A DNA stretch of 5,955 nucleotides, taken from NCBI GenBank assembly GCA_023264215.1, contig JALQSY010000114.1, positions 1 through 5,955 of the forward strand. The letters run 5' to 3'. This stretch comes from Candidatus Nanopelagicales bacterium (GTDB taxonomy: Bacteria > Actinomycetota > Actinomycetes > S36-B12). Of this stretch, positions 5,331 to 5,955 are shown in pieces. The position numbers and the translations under genes are program-made. The notes beneath the pieces were generated by a model. The model was given only the letters and a program-made list of their open reading frames with translations, did no database searches and was not told the DNA's origin. The stretch's first letter is position 1; every line of letters starts with the position of its first letter.

Positions 5331-5955
5331 GCCGCTGCTCGCTTTGGGAGGAGTGCCTGAGCGATGAGCGGGAAGACCAGGACCGAGAGCGCGCCTGCTC
5401 CCACAAGCGCGGCGGCGGTGGAGGAGTCCATGAGCCCGGCGCCCAGCTCGACCGAGGTCACCGCGACGATGATCGGCAGCGCTGTCGCGACGTAGAGCGA
5501 GTAGCCCGCGCGCTCCTTGCCCTGGGGGATTGCCCGGCGGTAGATGAAGAACTGCGGGATCCCTCGGACGATGAGCAGCAGCACGAAGAAGATCAGCATC
5601 AGCGTGGGGTTCTCCACGATCGACCTCACGTCCAGCCTCGCGCCCGACACGATGAAGAAGATCGGGATGAAGACACCGAAGGCGATGCCCTCGACCTTCG
5701 TCTGCAGGATGGGCTCCCCGTCGTGGGGGGCCAGCTGCTTGATGATGATGCCCGCGATGAAGGCGCCCAGGACGATATCGAGGCCGAACCCCTCGGCGAC
5801 GGCGAGGAGCGCGACGAGCAGGAGAGCGGTGAGGCGCACGGCGGTCTGAGCGCTGGTTTCGTGCCCTCGCTCGATGATGGTGATGACCTTGTCGGTGCGC
5901 AGCCAGTTCGGCACCTTGGCGAAGACAAGGGCGATCGCGCCGAAGAGGAGCACCG
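5297..5955 (-). CDS. CPA2-type cation:proton antiporter, C-terminal part (partial)
   Basis: About 219 residues are visible, and the frame stays open to the window edge, so the true start is outside. The GTG at 5953 is probably an internal valine. Six or seven hydrophobic segments can be seen, among them LTALLLVALLAVAEGFGL, IVLGAFIAGIIIKQL, GVFIPIFFIVSG, LMLIFFVLLLIV and AALVGAGALSVLVFPLIAQALL. The FIPIFFIVSG segment is typical of the Kef/NapA-type Na+/H+ exchanger fold in the inner membrane. The acidic ion-binding aspartates of this fold lie in earlier helices that are missing here, so ion choice (Na+ or K+) cannot be judged. No cytoplasmic TrkA-N/RCK domain follows the last helix. The protein ends in a short charged tail (KRAAAQDEERSDATA) whose codons overlap the convergent methyltransferase gene. 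Confidence 0.85.
   Translation of the reverse strand, partial: VLLFGAIALVFAKVPNWLRTDKVITIIERGHETSAQTAVRLTALLLVALLAVAEGFGLDIVLGAFIAGIIIKQLAPHDGEPILQTKVEGIAFGVFIPIFFIVSGARLDVRSIVENPTLMLIFFVLLLIVRGIPQFFIYRRAIPQGKERAGYSLYVATALPIIVAVTSVELGAGLMDSSTAAALVGAGALSVLVFPLIAQALLPKRAAAQDEERSDATA

Overview
The window is a GC-rich stretch of core chromosome from an actinobacterium. The evidence is heavy G/C use at third codon positions, GTG starts, several probable leaderless promoters, and a CarD protein that matches the mycobacterial type almost residue for residue. Gene order is [OmpR-family response regulator end] > < lpqE-like lipoprotein | carD > ispD > ispF > PPOX/F420 protein > cysS > SpoU rRNA methyltransferase > < CPA2 antiporter (cut by the window edge). 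From memory, M. tuberculosis (lpqE-carD-ispD-ispF-cysS-Rv3579c) and Streptomyces (phoP next to carD) have much the same order, so this is a conserved neighbourhood and not a mobile island. A Micrococcales-type organism is plausible, but the sequence does not settle the family.

Region 1 (1-688). The last 18 codons of a winged-helix response regulator, probably of the PhoP/RegX3 type, run head-on into an lpqE-like lipoprotein gene, with only 8 bases between the stop codons. The lipoprotein gene and carD diverge from a shared gap of 92 bases that holds a candidate -10 element in each direction.

Region 2 (689-2402). carD, ispD and ispF read as one transcription unit. CarD is an RNA polymerase-binding regulator. 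IspD and IspF catalyse two steps of the MEP isoprenoid pathway. ispD and ispF overlap by 14 bases but are separate proteins.

Region 3 (2395-2967). A small PPOX-class flavin/F420-binding protein has its own promoter, which appears to start transcription at the A of its ATG. After it comes a perfect 26-bp inverted repeat with a 12-base loop, the least explained element in the window. It ends just before the -10 of the next unit.

Region 4 (2968-5330). cysS and a SpoU/TrmH-family methyltransferase (RlmB-like) are translationally coupled (TGATG junction) and serve translation by charging tRNA-Cys and modifying RNA. The methyltransferase gene overlaps tail-to-tail, by 34 bases, with a CPA2-type cation:proton antiporter whose N-terminal part lies outside the window.

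No defence system, mobile gene, CRISPR array, or tRNA/rRNA gene is visible. The points most worth following are the long inverted repeat and the set of promoters placed for leaderless mRNAs.
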